A stretch of 64,000 nucleotides of DNA from Listeria rocourtiae FSL F6-920 (GTDB lineage: Bacteria; Bacillota; Bacilli; Lactobacillales; Listeriaceae), in NCBI RefSeq assembly GCF_000525975.1, contig NZ_AODK01000022.1:30265-94264 (forward strand), in the 5' to 3' direction. Positions within the stretch are counted from its first letter, which is position 1. Each line of letters begins with the position of its first letter. Made by a program: the position numbers and the translations under genes. Below are positions 9,791 to 22,253 of this stretch, piece after piece. The notes beneath the pieces are model-generated. The model worked only from the letters and a program-made list of their open reading frames with translations. It did no database searches and was not told where the DNA came from.

Positions 9791-10592
9791 ATGCTTGATA
9801 AATTAATATTTGGGCGCTTCATACCTGGGGAATCCCTTATTCATCATCTAGATGCAAGAACAAAATTAATAGCAGGTTTTTATTTCATTGGTATTCTATT
9901 TTTAGCGAATAACTGGCAAACTTATGCTTTGCTAACGCTATTCACATTTTTGGTTATCCTAATGACAGGTATCTCTTATCGCTTCTTCATAAAAGGAGTC
10001 AAGCCTTTAATCTGGCTCATTCTATTCACTGTTTTACTACAAATGCTATTTACAAGCGGCGGAACCATTTACTTTAATTGGGGACCATTTGCAATCTCCT
10101 CGTTTGGCATAGTTAATGGAATATACGTGTTTATTAGATTTGTACTGATTATCTTCATCTCGACGGTAATCACACTGACGACAACGCCTATGGATTTGAC
10201 AGGTGCGATTGCCTACATACTACGGCCGTTCAAAATTTTTTAAAATGCCTGTTCAAGATATAGCACTGATGATTTCCGTAGCATTGCGATTTATCCCTAC
10301 ATTAATGGAAGAAACCGATAAAATTATGAAAGCCCAGCGCGCTCGAGGTGTAGATTTTGGCGAGGGAAATTTATTCGAACAAATGAAAGTGGTTGTGCCA
10401 ATATTTATCCCACTGTTCGTTAGTTCTTTCAACCGGGCTGAGGAACTAGCAAATGCAATGGAAGCAAGAGGCTATCAAGGTGATAAAGAAAGAACTAGAT
10501 TTCGTATCTTGCAATGGCACTTGGGCGATTTAATAGCCGCTCTCGCATTAGTCGCTCTAACTATGGCATTAATTACATTAAGAATCTCCTGA
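9791..10592 (+). CDS. fmnA: EcfT-like energy-coupling-factor transmembrane protein FmnA, frame broken
   Basis: A membrane protein of the EcfT family (LDARTKL near the N-terminus, several hydrophobic segments, then the coupling-helix motifs KAQRARGVD and AMEARGYQG). In Listeria the EcfT homologue of this locus, FmnA, works with RibU and the EcfA ATPases to deliver flavin across the membrane for FmnB. No RibU or EcfA gene is in the window. Two open frames meet at 10236-10245 (AAAA then TTTTTT). Removing one base from these runs gives one 266-residue protein, so a sequencing error is likely. The ATG at 9791 has AGAGGGA upstream; an earlier ATG at 9770 overlaps the dmkA stop. Confidence 0.88.
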
Positions 10593-10593
10593 A

Positions 10594-10629
10594 AGGTCAC
10601 GAATCAGCTCGTTGATTTGTGGCTTTTTC
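10594..10629 (+). terminator. Terminator of the fmnB-dmkA-fmnA unit
   Basis: GGTCACGAATCA pairs with TGATTTGTGGC using wobbles, followed by TTTTT. It separates the electron-transfer locus from the S10 promoter. Confidence 0.7.
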
Positions 10630-10679
10630 GTATCTAAAAGCTTGAAAGTAGCAATAAAAAAAGTTTTTTCACAAAATCG

Positions 10680-10708
10680 TTGAAATTACTAGGGCAGACG
10701 TGTATAAT
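10680..10708 (+). promoter_or_regulatory. S10 operon promoter
   Basis: TTGAAA at 10680-10685, a 17-base spacer, then a perfect TATAAT at 10703-10708. This is the only strong promoter seen before rpsJ and would drive the long ribosomal superoperon. Confidence 0.85.
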
Positions 10709-10715
10709 AGATAAA

Positions 10716-11200
<485 letters not shown>

Positions 11201-11233
11201 TATTAGAATCTAAAATAACAGGAGGTGTGACTC

Positions 11234-11863
11234 ATGACCAAAGGAATCTTAGGTAGAAAAGTAGGGATGACACAAGTTTTCACTGAAAACGGCGAACTTA
11301 TTCCAGTAACAGTAATCGAAGCGGGTGCTAACGTAGTACTTCAAAAGAAAACTGTTGATACGGACGGATATGAAGCAATTCAAATCGGTTTCGAGGATAA
11401 GCGCGAAAAGTTGTCAAACAAACCCGAAAAAGGTCATGTAGAAAAAGCCAATACTACTCCTAAGCGCTTCATTCGCGAATTACGCGATGTAAACTTAGAC
11501 GAGTATGAGATTGGTGCAGAAATTAAAGTAGACGTATTCGCAGAAGGTGACATCGTCGACGCGACAGGCGTATCGAAAGGTAAAGGATTCCAAGGTGTTA
11601 TCAAACGCCACGGACAATCTCGTGGACCAATGGCCCACGGATCGCGTTACCATCGTCGCCCAGGTTCAATGGGTCCTGTAGCACCTAACCGCGTATTCAA
11701 AAATAAATTACTTCCAGGTCGTATGGGTGGAGATCAAATCACTATCCAAAACCTAGAAATCGTCAAAGTAGACGTAGAAAAGAATGTTCTTTTAGTTAAA
11801 GGAAATGTTCCAGGAGCTAAAAAAGCGCTTATTCAAATCAAATCAGCAATCAAATCAAGATAA
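11234..11863 (+). CDS. rplC: Ribosomal protein L3
   Basis: 209 residues beginning [15 protein letters not shown], the L3 signature, with the central [11 protein letters not shown] and RRPGSMG segments that reach toward the peptidyl transferase centre. Standard second position of the S10 operon, behind AGGAGGTG. Confidence 0.98.
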   Translation: MTKGILGRKVGMTQVFTENGELIPVTVIEAGANVVLQKKTVDTDGYEAIQIGFEDKREKLSNKPEKGHVEKANTTPKRFIRELRDVNLDEYEIGAEIKVDVFAEGDIVDATGVSKGKGFQGVIKRHGQSRGPMAHGSRYHRRPGSMGPVAPNRVFKNKLLPGRMGGDQITIQNLEIVKVDVEKNVLLVKGNVPGAKKALIQIKSAIKSR

Positions 11864-11889
11864 TTTAATTGGAAAGGAGGACTAACAAA

Positions 11890-12513
11890 ATGCCCAACGT
11901 AGCTTTATTGAAACAAGATGGAACAAAAGCTGGCGAAATTACACTTAACGATACTATTTTCGGTATTGAACCAAATGAAAAAGTGGTTGTTGATGTAATT
12001 TTGAGTCAACGAGCTTCCTTACGTCAAGGAACTCATAAAGTAAAAGGCCGCTCAGAAGTACGAGGCGGTGGACGTAAACCATGGCGTCAAAAAGGTACTG
12101 GTCGTGCCCGTCAAGGTTCGATTCGTTCCCCACAATGGCGTGGAGGCGGTATCGTATTCGGTCCAACACCACGTAGCTATGCTTACAAATTACCTAAGAA
12201 AGTTCGTCGTTTAGCGATCAAATCGATCCTTTCTTCTAAAGTAAAAGAAGAAAGCCTAGTAGTATTAGAAGGTTTAACTTTCTCTGCTCCTAAGACTAAA
12301 GAGTTCACGGCTTTCCTTAAGAATATCTCTGTAGATACAAAAGCATTGGTAGTAGTAGCCGATGAAAGTGAAAATGTAGAACTATCTGCACGTAACTTAC
12401 AAGGCATTAAAGTTATTCCAGCTCAAAGTATCTCAGTACTAGATGTTGCTAAACATGATAAGCTAATTATCACGAAAGCAGCTCTTGAACAAGTAGAGGA
12501 GGTGCTTGCATAA
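11890..12513 (+). CDS. rplD: Ribosomal protein L4
   Basis: 207 residues from [11 protein letters not shown], with the exit-tunnel loop region rich in Arg/Gly ([19 protein letters not shown]). The start ATG at 11890 follows GGAAAGGAGG; the frame extends seven codons further but through the ribosome site. Its TAA overlaps the ATG of rplW by one base. Confidence 0.98.
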   Translation: MPNVALLKQDGTKAGEITLNDTIFGIEPNEKVVVDVILSQRASLRQGTHKVKGRSEVRGGGRKPWRQKGTGRARQGSIRSPQWRGGGIVFGPTPRSYAYKLPKKVRRLAIKSILSSKVKEESLVVLEGLTFSAPKTKEFTAFLKNISVDTKALVVVADESENVELSARNLQGIKVIPAQSISVLDVAKHDKLIITKAALEQVEEVLA

Positions 12514-12798
12514 TGGATGCACGCGACATCATTAAGCGCCCAATTATCACTGAGCAATCAACAAGTGTTTTAGACGACAAGAAATACACATTTGAAGTTG
12601 ATACACGCGCTACTAAAACGCACGTAAAAAAAAGCTATCGAAGAAATTTTCGAAGTTAAAGTTGCGAAAGTAAACGTAATGAACTACAAAGGTAAAATGA
12701 AACGCATGGGTCGTTACGCTGGCTATACAAACAAGCGTCGTAAAGCTATTGTGACACTTACTGGCGATAGCAAAGAAATCCAATTTTTCGAAGTTTAA
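12513..12798 (+). CDS. rplW: Ribosomal protein L23, frame broken at an A run
   Basis: Starts [16 protein letters not shown], the L23 N-terminus. After THVKK the frame fails at 12626-12633, where eight A are read. With seven it continues as [20 protein letters not shown] and ends FFEV, giving exactly 94 residues. L23 sits at the tunnel exit and docks trigger factor and SRP. It is indispensable, so this break is almost certainly an error in the sequence rather than a mutation, and it sets the standard for judging the other breaks in the window. Confidence 0.95.
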
Positions 12799-12834
12799 TA
12801 CTTCTATGAATTGAACTAATAAGGAGGGAATACA

Positions 12835-13668
12835 ATGGCGATTAAAAAGTATAAACCTACCACAAACGGCCGTCGTCACATGACGAGTTCAGATTTTGCT
12901 GAGATTACTACAAGTACTCCAGAAAAAGCTTTACTACGTCCTCTGAAAAAGAAGGCTGGTCGTAATAACCAAGGTAAGTTAACTGTTCGTCATCACGGTG
13001 GAGGACACAAACGTCAATACCGCGTGATCGATTTTAAACGTAATAAAGATGGTATTCCAGGACGCGTTGCTACGATCGAATATGATCCTAACCGTTCTGC
13101 TAACATCGCATTAATTCACTACGTTGATGGAGAAAAACGCTACATCATCGCAGCGAAAGGCTTAGAAGTAGGCCAAACAATTTATTCAGGTTCAGAGGCG
13201 GATATCAAAGTTGGTAACGCACTAGAACTTAAAGATATTCCAGTGGGTACTGTTATCCACAATATCGAAATGAAGCCTGGTAAAGGTGGACAATTAGTAC
13301 GTTCAGCTGGAACAAGTGCTCAAGTACTTGGTAAAGAAGGCAAATACGTATTAATCCGTCTTAACTCTGGTGAGGTTCGTATGATTCTTTCTACTTGTCG
13401 TGCTACTATCGGCCAAGTTGGTAACGAACAACACGAACTTATCAACATTGGTAAAGCAGGTCGTTCACGTTGGATGGGTAAACGCCCAACAGTTCGTGGA
13501 TCTGTCATGAACCCGAATGATCACCCTCACGGTGGTGGTGAAGGTAAAGCACCAATCGGACGTAAATCACCAATGTCTCCTTGGGGCAAACCAACACTTG
13601 GTTACAAAACTCGTAAGAAAAACAATAACTCCGATAAATTTATCGTACGTCGTCGTAAGAAAAAATAA
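12835..13668 (+). CDS. rplB: Ribosomal protein L2
   Basis: 277 residues, [17 protein letters not shown] at the start and the highly conserved [14 protein letters not shown] segment near residue 225, which contains the histidine close to the peptidyl transferase centre. AAGGAGGG precedes the start. Complete. Confidence 0.99.
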   Translation: MAIKKYKPTTNGRRHMTSSDFAEITTSTPEKALLRPLKKKAGRNNQGKLTVRHHGGGHKRQYRVIDFKRNKDGIPGRVATIEYDPNRSANIALIHYVDGEKRYIIAAKGLEVGQTIYSGSEADIKVGNALELKDIPVGTVIHNIEMKPGKGGQLVRSAGTSAQVLGKEGKYVLIRLNSGEVRMILSTCRATIGQVGNEQHELINIGKAGRSRWMGKRPTVRGSVMNPNDHPHGGGEGKAPIGRKSPMSPWGKPTLGYKTRKKNNNSDKFIVRRRKKK

Positions 13669-13758
13669 TTGGATTTGTACTTTAAACGATTTTATAGGTA
13701 GCAGGAACGGGCAAGCACTAGCTTTCCGATTCCTGACTATGCGAAGGGAGGTTCCAAC

Positions 13759-14037
13759 ATGGGCCGTAGCTTGAAAAAAGGACCTTTTGTAGATGATCAT
13801 TTGATGAAGAAGGTTGAGGCAGCTGATGCAAGCGAAAAGAAACAAGTTATCAAAACTTGGTCTCGTCGTTCAACAATTTTCCCAGTATTCGTTGGTCAAA
13901 CGATTGCTGTATATGATGGTCGCAAACACGTTCCAGTCTATATCCAAGAAGATATGGTAGGACACAAATTAGGTGAATTCGCACCAACTCGTACGTACCG
14001 TGGTCATGCGGGCGACGATAAAAAAACAAGACGTTAA
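13759..14037 (+). CDS. rpsS: Ribosomal protein S19
   Basis: 92 residues, [18 protein letters not shown] and [13 protein letters not shown] at the end, both typical of S19 of the 30S head. About 90 bases separate it from rplB, with only the GGGAGG ribosome site recognisable there. Confidence 0.98.
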   Translation: MGRSLKKGPFVDDHLMKKVEAADASEKKQVIKTWSRRSTIFPVFVGQTIAVYDGRKHVPVYIQEDMVGHKLGEFAPTRTYRGHAGDDKKTRR

Positions 14038-14056
14038 TTGAGAGGAGGATATCCTA

Positions 14057-14401
14057 ATGACAACTGCAAAAGCCGTTGCAAAAACTGTTCGTATTGCTCC
14101 TCGTAAAGTTAGATTAGTAATTGATCTAATCCGTGGTAAGCAAGTCGGTGAAGCCGTTGCTATTCTAAAACTTACTCCAAAAGCTGCTTCTCCAGTTATC
14201 GAGAAAGTTTTAAAATCAGCAGTCGCAAACGCTGAGCACAATTATGATTTAGATGTAAATAACCTAGTAATTTCTGAGGCATTCGTTGACGAAGGCCCAA
14301 CATTGAAACGTTTCCGTCCACGTGCAATGGGACGCGCAAGCGCAATTAATAAACGTACAAGCCACATTACAGTCGTGGTATCTGAAGTCGAGGAGGGATA
14401 A
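14057..14401 (+). CDS. rplV: Ribosomal protein L22
   Basis: 114 residues with [15 protein letters not shown] near the N-terminus and the tunnel-lining loop [19 protein letters not shown]. Complete, behind GAGGAGG. L22 lines the exit tunnel beside L4. Confidence 0.98.
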   Translation: MTTAKAVAKTVRIAPRKVRLVIDLIRGKQVGEAVAILKLTPKAASPVIEKVLKSAVANAEHNYDLDVNNLVISEAFVDEGPTLKRFRPRAMGRASAINKRTSHITVVVSEVEEG

Positions 14402-14404
14402 TTC

Positions 14405-15061
14405 GTGGGCCAAAAAATACATCCAATTGGTATGCGTGTCGGTATCATTCGTGATTGGGATTCAAAATGGTATGCTGGTAAAGAATACGCGAACTTCTTA
14501 CATGAAGATATACGTATCCGTGATTATATCGCGAAAAACTTATCAGATGCTTCTGTATCTCGCATCGAAATCGAACGCGCTGCAAGCCGTGTAAACATCA
14601 CAATCCACACTGCTAAACCAGGTATGGTTATCGGTAAAGGTGGATCTGAGGTTGAATCTTTACGTAAAAACCTAAATGAACTTACAGGTAAACGAGTTCA
14701 TATCAATATTGTAGAAATTAAGAGAGCAGATCTTGATGCTAAATTAGTAGCAGAAGGAATCGCTCGTCAATTAGAAAGTCGTGTATCGTTCCGACGTGCA
14801 CAAAAACAAGCAATCCAACGTACAATGCGTGCGGGTGCTCGTGGAATCAAAACTCAAGTTTCCGGCCGTCTAGGTGGAGCGGATATCGCTCGTGCGGAAC
14901 ATTACAGTGAAGGAACAGTTCCTCTTCATACATTGCGTGCTGATATCGATTACGCATGGGAAGAAGCTGACACAACTTATGGTAAATTAGGCGTTAAAGT
15001 CTGGATTTATCGCGGTGAAGTCCTTCCTACGAAGAAAACAAATGTGGAAGGAGGAAAATAA
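14405..15061 (+). CDS. rpsC: Ribosomal protein S3
   Basis: 218 residues with a GTG start, [12 protein letters not shown] at the N-terminus, and a KH domain around [15 protein letters not shown]3 lies at the mRNA entry of the 30S subunit. It starts three bases after the rplV stop, which favours coupled translation. Confidence 0.98.
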   Translation: MGQKIHPIGMRVGIIRDWDSKWYAGKEYANFLHEDIRIRDYIAKNLSDASVSRIEIERAASRVNITIHTAKPGMVIGKGGSEVESLRKNLNELTGKRVHINIVEIKRADLDAKLVAEGIARQLESRVSFRRAQKQAIQRTMRAGARGIKTQVSGRLGGADIARAEHYSEGTVPLHTLRADIDYAWEEADTTYGKLGVKVWIYRGEVLPTKKTNVEGGK

Positions 15062-15063
15062 TA

Positions 15064-15501
15064 ATGTTAGTTCCAAAACGTGTTAAATACCGTCGTGAGT
15101 TCCGTGGTAACATGCGTGGACGCGCAAAAGGCGGAACAGAAGTAGCATTTGGTGAGTATGGTCTTCAAGCAGTTGATGCTTCATGGATCACTAACCGTCA
15201 AATCGAAGCTGCCCGTATTGCAATGACTCGTTACATGAAACGTGGCGGTAAAGTTTGGATTAAAATTTTCCCTCATAAATCTTACACATCTAAGCCAATC
15301 GGTGTTCGGATGGGTAAAGGTAAAGGTGCTCCGGAAGGTTGGGTAAGCCCAGTTAAACGTGGCAAAATCATGTTCGAAATCGCAGGTGTATCTGAAGAAG
15401 TAGCGCGTGAAGCATTACGTCTTGCAGCACATAAACTACCTGTTAAAACAAAAATCGTGAAACGCGAAGAAATTGGTGGTGAAGCAAATGAAAGCAACTG
15501 A
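15064..15501 (+). CDS. rplP: Ribosomal protein L16
   Basis: 145 residues, [15 protein letters not shown] start and the conserved [12 protein letters not shown] segment near the peptidyl transferase centre. It begins two bases after rpsC and overlaps the start of rpmC by 14 bases. Confidence 0.98.
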   Translation: MLVPKRVKYRREFRGNMRGRAKGGTEVAFGEYGLQAVDASWITNRQIEAARIAMTRYMKRGGKVWIKIFPHKSYTSKPIGVRMGKGKGAPEGWVSPVKRGKIMFEIAGVSEEVAREALRLAAHKLPVKTKIVKREEIGGEANESN

Positions 15502-15679
15502 TATCCGTGAATTGTCAACTACTGAAATTCAAGATAAAGAGAAATCTCTAAAAGAAGAGCTTTTCAACCTGCGCTTTCAATTAGCTACTGGCCAATTGGA
15601 AAACACTGCACGCATCCGTGAAGTGCGCAAAGCGATTGCTCGCATGAAAACAATCGTTCGTGAAAGAGAACTTGCTTAA
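15488..15679 (+). CDS. rpmC: Ribosomal protein L29
   Basis: 63 residues from MKATDIREL with the helical [19 protein letters not shown] signature. The ATG at 15488 lies inside the end of rplP, behind a GGTGG that is also rplP coding sequence; the open frame extends five codons further without a ribosome site. Confidence 0.97.
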   Translation: MKATDIRELSTTEIQDKEKSLKEELFNLRFQLATGQLENTARIREVRKAIARMKTIVRERELA

Positions 15680-15706
15680 AATTAATTCAGGAGGAGGTTT
15701 TAATAC

Positions 15707-15970
15707 ATGTCTGAACGTAACCAACGTAAAGTATATACAGGACGTGTTGTATCCGACAAAATGGATAAAACAGTTACTGTCGTTGTTGAAACGTATAAGA
15801 AACACAAGCTTTATGGTAAGCGAGTGAAGTATTCTAAAAAATTCAAAGCACATGATGAAAACAATGTAGCTAAAACAGGCGATTTAGTGCGTATTGCTGA
15901 AACTCGTCCATTATCGGCGACTAAACGTTTCCGCTTGCTAGATGTTGTTGAGAAAGCTGTCATCGTTTAA
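15707..15970 (+). CDS. rpsQ: Ribosomal protein S17
   Basis: 87 residues, [19 protein letters not shown] at the start and the [13 protein letters not shown] segment of the S17 OB fold. AGGAGGAGG precedes the ATG. Complete. Confidence 0.98.
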   Translation: MSERNQRKVYTGRVVSDKMDKTVTVVVETYKKHKLYGKRVKYSKKFKAHDENNVAKTGDLVRIAETRPLSATKRFRLLDVVEKAVIV

Positions 15971-16020
15971 ATCGTGAGCTATAGCAATAAAAGTTTTACT
16001 AGGAAAAATAAATTTCCTGA

Positions 16021-16416
<396 letters not shown>

Positions 16417-16454
16417 AATACAGTAGTTTCAATCTCAAGGAGGTGCTAGACCCA

Positions 16455-16775
16455 ATGCATGTCAAAAAAGGTGATAAAGTTCAAGTTATTACTGGTAAAG
16501 ATAAAGGTAAATCCGGCAAAATCATCGCTGCTTTTCCTAAGAAAGACCGCGTGATTGTTGAAGGACTTAACATGGTTAAAAAACATACAAAACCATCAAA
16601 CGTTAACCCGCAAGGTGGAATTTTAAATGTTGAAGCACCGATTCACGTATCTAACGTAATGCTTATCGATCCTAAGACTGGTGAACCAACTCGTGTGAAC
16701 CGTGAAATCAAGGATGGTAAGAAAGTACGCGTAGCTAAAAAATCCGGTGAAATTATAAAAGACGCAACTAAATAA
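16455..16775 (+). CDS. rplX: Ribosomal protein L24
   Basis: 106 residues with an N-terminal KOW motif ([18 protein letters not shown]). The start is MHVKKGD at 16455 after AAGGAGGTG. L24 is an early assembly protein of the 50S subunit. Confidence 0.97.
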   Translation: MHVKKGDKVQVITGKDKGKSGKIIAAFPKKDRVIVEGLNMVKKHTKPSNVNPQGGILNVEAPIHVSNVMLIDPKTGEPTRVNREIKDGKKVRVAKKSGEIIKDATK

Positions 16776-16803
16776 AAGTATTTGAGGAAGGAGGGAATAT
16801 TAC

Positions 16804-17343
16804 ATGAATCGCCTTAAAGATAGATATCTTAAGGAAATTGTTCCTGCTTTAATGAGCAAATTCAATTATGACTCCGTAATGGAGGTACCAAAAATCGATA
16901 AAATCGTAATCAACACTGGTGTTGGTGATGCAACAGCAAATGCGAAAGTTTTGGATAGTGCAGTGGAAGAGTTAGCTCTAATCACTGGTCAAAAACCTGT
17001 AATCACAAAAGCGAAAAATTCAATCGCTGGTTTCCGTCTTCGTGAAGGAATGCCAATCGGTGCGAAAGTAACGCTACGTGGAGACCGCATGTATGATTTC
17101 TTAGACAAATTAATTACTGTTTCCCTACCACGTGTTCGTGACTTCCGTGGGGTTTCTAAAAAAGCCTTCGATGGTCGCGGTAACTACACGCTAGGTGTTA
17201 GAGAGCAATTAATTTTCCCTGAAATTGATTACGATAAAGTAAGCAAAGTTCGCGGAATGGACGTAGTAATCGTTACTACTGCAAAATCTGACGAAGAATC
17301 CAAAGAATTACTGACACATGTTGGAATGCCGTTTCAAAAGTAA
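16804..17343 (+). CDS. rplE: Ribosomal protein L5
   Basis: 179 residues, [17 protein letters not shown] at the start and the [18 protein letters not shown] segment. L5 joins 5S rRNA to the large subunit. AAGGAGGG precedes it. Complete. Confidence 0.98.
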   Translation: MNRLKDRYLKEIVPALMSKFNYDSVMEVPKIDKIVINTGVGDATANAKVLDSAVEELALITGQKPVITKAKNSIAGFRLREGMPIGAKVTLRGDRMYDFLDKLITVSLPRVRDFRGVSKKAFDGRGNYTLGVREQLIFPEIDYDKVSKVRGMDVVIVTTAKSDEESKELLTHVGMPFQK

Positions 17344-17382
17344 TCCAAATAGTAATCAATAAATTAGTAGGGAGGCGCAAAC

Positions 17383-17568
17383 GTGGCTAAAAAATCAATG
17401 ATCGCGAAGCAAAAACGCACACCGAAACATCCTGTTCAAGCTTACACTCGTTGTGAACGTTGTGGTCGTCCACATTCCGTTATTCGCAAATTTAGACTAT
17501 GCCGTATCTGCTTCCGTGAACTTGCCTATAAAGGACAAATTCCCGGCGTCAGAAAAGCAAGCTGGTAA
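17383..17568 (+). CDS. rpsN: Ribosomal protein S14, zinc-binding type Z
   Basis: 61 residues with a GTG start. The short form with two Cys-x-x-Cys pairs (CERCGRP and CRICF) is the zinc-containing S14 usual in Gram-positive bacteria. Many relatives also keep a zinc-free copy elsewhere, used when zinc is short; none is in this window. Confidence 0.98.
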   Translation: MAKKSMIAKQKRTPKHPVQAYTRCERCGRPHSVIRKFRLCRICFRELAYKGQIPGVRKASW

Positions 17569-17600
17569 AAACCCAATAATGGGAAGGAGGTAAATTTTTC

Positions 17601-17999
17601 ATGGTGATGACAGATCCTATCGCAGATTTTCTAACTCGTATTCGTAATGCCAATATGGTACGTCACGATAAATTAGAAGTTCCTGCTTCAAAAATTAAAA
17701 AAGAAGTCGCTGAAATCCTTAAAAGAGAAGGTTTCGTACGTGACGTTGAGTATATTCAAGACGACAAACAAGGTACAATCCGTGTTTTCCTTAAATATGG
17801 TGCAGCAAACGAGCGTGTAATTACTGGGCTTAAACGTATCAGTAAACCAGGTCTTCGTGTTTACGCTAAAGCTGATGAGGTGCCAAAAGTACTTAACGGT
17901 TTAGGTATTGCAATTGTATCTACTTCTCAAGGTTTGTTAACTGACAAAGAAGCTCGCGCTAAACAAGTGGGCGGAGAAGTATTAGCATACGTTTGGTAA
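17601..17999 (+). CDS. rpsH: Ribosomal protein S8
   Basis: 132 residues, [18 protein letters not shown] start and [10 protein letters not shown] end, both typical. S8 binds the central domain of 16S rRNA and in some bacteria represses its own operon. GGAAGGAGG precedes. Confidence 0.98.
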   Translation: MVMTDPIADFLTRIRNANMVRHDKLEVPASKIKKEVAEILKREGFVRDVEYIQDDKQGTIRVFLKYGAANERVITGLKRISKPGLRVYAKADEVPKVLNGLGIAIVSTSQGLLTDKEARAKQVGGEVLAYVW

Positions 18000-18028
18000 G
18001 AATAGAAAATCACAAGGAGGTGCAATAA

Positions 18029-18565
18029 ATGTCCCGTATAGGTAAAAAGACAATTGTTATTCCAGCTGGTGTTACTGTAACATTGGATGGTTCAACAGCA
18101 ACTGTTAAGGGTCCTAAAGGTGAGCTTGTAAAAACTTTTAACCCTGATATCTCAATCAATATCGAAGGTAGCGAGATTAATGTGACTCGTCCTTCTGACA
18201 ATAAAACACACCGTGCTCTTCATGGTACAACACGTGCTATCTTAAATAACATGGTTGTCGGCGTATCTGAAGGTTACGAAAAAACTCTTGAGCTTATTGG
18301 TGTCGGTTACCGTGCTGCAAAACAAGGTACTACACTTGTTTTAAACGTTGGTTACTCTCATCCAGTAGAATTCGAAGCTCGTCCAGGCGTTGAAGTGGAA
18401 GTACCAGCAAACACGAAAGTTATCGTTCGCGGTATTAACAAAGAACACGTTGGCGAATTGGCTGCAAATATCCGTTCCGTACGTCCGCCAGAGCCTTATA
18501 AAGGTAAAGGTATCCGTTACGAAGGCGAATTTGTACGTCGTAAAGAAGGTAAGACTGGTAAATAA
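18029..18565 (+). CDS. rplF: Ribosomal protein L6
   Basis: 178 residues, [14 protein letters not shown] start and the [16 protein letters not shown] segment near the C-terminus that marks L6. Behind AAGGAGGTG. Confidence 0.98.
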   Translation: MSRIGKKTIVIPAGVTVTLDGSTATVKGPKGELVKTFNPDISINIEGSEINVTRPSDNKTHRALHGTTRAILNNMVVGVSEGYEKTLELIGVGYRAAKQGTTLVLNVGYSHPVEFEARPGVEVEVPANTKVIVRGINKEHVGELAANIRSVRPPEPYKGKGIRYEGEFVRRKEGKTGK

Positions 18566-18598
18566 TGCCGCGTAAAGCGAAGAGAAGAGGTGAGTCGT

Positions 18599-18958
18599 GT
18601 GATTACCAAAATCGACAAAAATAAAGTGCGTAAAAAAAGACATGGTCGTGTTCGTTCTAAGATTTCTGGAACTGCAGCTCGTCCACGCTTGAACGTATTC
18701 CGTTCAAACAAAAACATTTATGCTCAACTTATCGATGATGTTAACGGTGTAACAATCGCTAGCGCATCTAACGTAGATAAAGATTTCCCTAAAGCGGAGT
18801 CCAAAGTTGACGCTGCTACAAAAGTAGGCGAAATCGTTGCAAAACGCGCTGCAGAAAAAGGTGTTAAAGCTGTTGTATTTGATCGCGGAGGTTACTTATA
18901 CCACGGTCGTGTGCAAGCTTTGGCTGAAGCTGCTCGTGAAAATGGATTGGAATTTTAA
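18599..18958 (+). CDS. rplR: Ribosomal protein L18
   Basis: 119 residues with [12 protein letters not shown] near the end, the L18 signature of the 5S rRNA binder. Start set at the second of two in-frame GTG codons (18599, MITKID) because AGAGGTG lies just before it and relatives start MITK. The GTG at 18590 would overlap that site. Confidence 0.95.
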   Translation: MITKIDKNKVRKKRHGRVRSKISGTAARPRLNVFRSNKNIYAQLIDDVNGVTIASASNVDKDFPKAESKVDAATKVGEIVAKRAAEKGVKAVVFDRGGYLYHGRVQALAEAARENGLEF

Positions 18959-18979
18959 TAAGAAGGAGGGACAACTTAC

Positions 18980-19483
18980 ATGCCTCAACAAATCGATGGA
19001 AACAAATTAGAATTAGAAGAACGCGTAGTTACTATCAACCGTGTTGCGAAAGTAGTTAAGGGTGGTCGTCGTTTCCGTTTTTCAGCGCTCGTAGTCGTTG
19101 GAGATAAAAACGGTCATGTTGGATTCGGTACTGGTAAAGCGCAAGAAGTTCCAGATGCTATCCGTAAAGCAATTGACGATGCTAAGAAGAATATGATCTT
19201 CGTACCAACTGTTGACACTACAATCCCACACACAACAATCGGTCATTTTGGTGGCGGAGAAATTCTCCTAAAACCTGCAAGTGCCGGTTCTGGTGTAACT
19301 GCTGGTGGCCCAGTTCGTGCCGTCCTTGAGCTTGCCGGTGTTGCTGATGTGTCTAGTAAATCACTAGGTTCTAACACACCAATCAACATGGTTCGCGCTA
19401 CATTTGATGGTATTAAACAACTTAAAAAAGCTGAAGATGTTGCGAAATTACGTGGCAAAACAGTTGAAGAATTACTAGGATAA
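18980..19483 (+). CDS. rpsE: Ribosomal protein S5
   Basis: 167 residues with the double-stranded-RNA-binding fold: [20 protein letters not shown] near the start and [16 protein letters not shown]5 contributes to decoding accuracy. Complete, behind AAGGAGGG. Confidence 0.98.
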
Positions 19484-19499
19484 GGAGGGAATAAACGTT

Positions 19500-19679
19500 A
19501 TGGCGAAATTAGAAATTACTCTAAAACGTAGCTTAATCGGACGCCCTCAACCACAACGCAAAACAGTTCAAGCTCTTGGCTTGGGAAAAACTAATTCTGT
19601 TGTTGTAAAAGAAGATAATCCTGCAATTCGTGGGATGATCACTAAAGTTAGCCATTTAGTGGACGTTAAAGAAGTTTAA
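19500..19679 (+). CDS. rpmD: Ribosomal protein L30
   Basis: 59 residues, [16 protein letters not shown] and [12 protein letters not shown], the short L30 of bacteria. It follows AAGGAGGG, 16 bases after rpsE. Confidence 0.96.
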
Positions 19680-19731
19680 GCTATTGCTACAAATTTTAAA
19701 TAAAATCAGAAATTAGGAGGAGGTGCTTGAC

Positions 19732-20172
19732 ATGAAACTTCACGAACTTAAACCTGCAGAAGGTTCTCGTAAAGAGCGTAATCGTGTTGGTCGTGGTATG
19801 AGTTCTGGTAACGGTAAAACATCAGGACGCGGTCACAAAGGTCAAAAAGCACGTTCAGGTGGCGGTGTACGCCTAGGTTTCGAAGGTGGACAACTACCAT
19901 TGTTCCGTCGTATTCCAAAACGTGGTTTTACAAATATTAACCGTAAAGAATACGCTGTTGTGAACATTGATGTTTTAAATCGCTTTGAAGATGGTACAGA
20001 AGTAACACCTGAATTATTAATTGAAACAGGTATCGTCCGTAATGCAAAATCTGGAATTAAGATTTTGTCTAACGGCGCAATCGAGAAAAAACTTACGGTG
20101 AAAGCTAACAAATTCTCATCAGCTGCTAAAGAGGCTATCGAGGCTGCTGGTGGACAAACTGAGGTGATCTAA
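19732..20172 (+). CDS. rplO: Ribosomal protein L15
   Basis: 146 residues from [15 protein letters not shown] with the glycine-rich [20 protein letters not shown]. The ATG at 19732 is behind AGGAGGTG. Its stop overlaps the secY start by one base. Confidence 0.98.
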   Translation: MKLHELKPAEGSRKERNRVGRGMSSGNGKTSGRGHKGQKARSGGGVRLGFEGGQLPLFRRIPKRGFTNINRKEYAVVNIDVLNRFEDGTEVTPELLIETGIVRNAKSGIKILSNGAIEKKLTVKANKFSSAAKEAIEAAGGQTEVI

Positions 20173-21473
20173 TGTTTTCGACGTTGATCAATTTTTTCAG
20201 AGTGGCAGATATTCGTAAGAAAATCATGTTTACATTAGCTATGCTTGTTATTTTCCGTATCGGAACATTTATTCCGGTACCGGGAGTAGACGCAGCTACA
20301 ATTCAAAAATCGATGGAAACTGGTATTCTAGGATTCTTAAATACTTTCAACGGTGGTGCGCTGAAGAACTTTTCAATCTTCGCGATGGGTGTTATGCCTT
20401 ACATTACCGCATCGATTATCGTGCAACTATTACAAATGGATGTTGTACCCAAGCTTACTGAGTGGGCAAAACAAGGCGAGATGGGACGTAAGAAATCTAA
20501 TCAATTGACACGTTATTTAACGATTGGGCTGGGGCTTGTCGAAGCATTCGGTATGGCTTTTGGTTTCAATAGACTGGCGGGTTCAGGGTTTATTATCGAT
20601 CCTTCTATTCCTCAGTACTTGGCAATTGCAGTTGTTCTTACTACTGGTACAATGTTCTTGATGTGGTTAGGTGAACAAATTACTGTGAGCGGTGTTGGTA
20701 ATGGTATTTCCATTATTATCTTTGCAGGTATCGTGGCTCGTATTCCTGATGGTATACGTTCTCTCTATGCATCGCAAATTCAAGATGCTGGTGATCAGTT
20801 GTTCGTGCGCGTTTTAATTCTTGTCGCAATTGCAGTTGCAGTTTTAGCGATTATTGTTCTCGTTATATACTTCCAACAAGCGTTGCGTAAGATTCCAATT
20901 CAATACTCAAAACGTGTCGCTGGTGCAAAAACTGGTGGGGCGCAAGCAACGCATTTACCGCTTAAACTTAACTCTGCTGGGGTTATACCGGTAATCTTTG
21001 CAAGTGCTTTTATCATTACGCCGCAAACTATTTTGAGCTTTGCCTTCGTTGATTCAACCAGCCAAGTTGTGAAAGTCTTAAAACAAATTTTTGACTATAC
21101 ACAACCAATTGGTATGTGTCTATATGTTGCCTTAATTATCGCATTTACTTACTTCTATGCGTTTATCCAAGTGAATCCTGAGAAAGTTGCGGATAACTTG
21201 AAAAAGCAAGGCGGCTATATTCCGAGTAAACGTCCTGGTCGTGAAACACAAGCGTATCTTACGAGTGTGCTTTACCGCCTAACTTTTGTTGGTGCAATCT
21301 TCCTTTCTGTAGTAGCAATAATGCCTACAATTGGAGCATCTGTATTTGATTTACCGCAATCTGTTGCCATTGGTGGTACTAGCTTGCTAATCGTTATCGG
21401 GGTAGCCCTTGATACAACAAAACAATTAGAAGGACAACTTGTGAAACGAAATTACCGAGGATTTATCAAATAA
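20172..21473 (+). CDS. secY: Preprotein translocase channel subunit SecY
   Basis: 433 residues with ten membrane segments. FIPVPGVDA lies near the start, and YITASIIVQLLQMD is followed by the VKRNYRGFIK C-terminus typical of SecY. It forms the protein-conducting channel used by the signal-peptide proteins elsewhere in this window. TAATG overlap with rplO suggests coupled translation. Confidence 0.98.
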   Translation: MFSTLINFFRVADIRKKIMFTLAMLVIFRIGTFIPVPGVDAATIQKSMETGILGFLNTFNGGALKNFSIFAMGVMPYITASIIVQLLQMDVVPKLTEWAKQGEMGRKKSNQLTRYLTIGLGLVEAFGMAFGFNRLAGSGFIIDPSIPQYLAIAVVLTTGTMFLMWLGEQITVSGVGNGISIIIFAGIVARIPDGIRSLYASQIQDAGDQLFVRVLILVAIAVAVLAIIVLVIYFQQALRKIPIQYSKRVAGAKTGGAQATHLPLKLNSAGVIPVIFASAFIITPQTILSFAFVDSTSQVVKVLKQIFDYTQPIGMCLYVALIIAFTYFYAFIQVNPEKVADNLKKQGGYIPSKRPGRETQAYLTSVLYRLTFVGAIFLSVVAIMPTIGASVFDLPQSVAIGGTSLLIVIGVALDTTKQLEGQLVKRNYRGFIK

Positions 21474-22188
<715 letters not shown>

Positions 22189-22247
22189 GAAATCATCGCT
22201 TATTTTACAGTCGGTACCTATGTAGTGCAAAATGTTTTGTTTTGTAG

Positions 22248-22253
22248 TATAAT
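22248..22253 (+). promoter_or_regulatory. Promoter -10 box upstream of infA
   Basis: A perfect TATAAT (22248-22253) preceded by a weak -35 (TGCAAA, 17 bases upstream). Between adk and infA (22189-22570) there are some 380 bases. They hold this promoter and a long untranslated leader; no convincing gene, riboswitch or terminator is visible to me. Confidence 0.6.

Noticed and set aside
12513..12798. rplW as a pseudogene
   Set aside because: An essential ribosomal protein in an otherwise intact operon; one base in an A run restores the exact family length of 94 residues.
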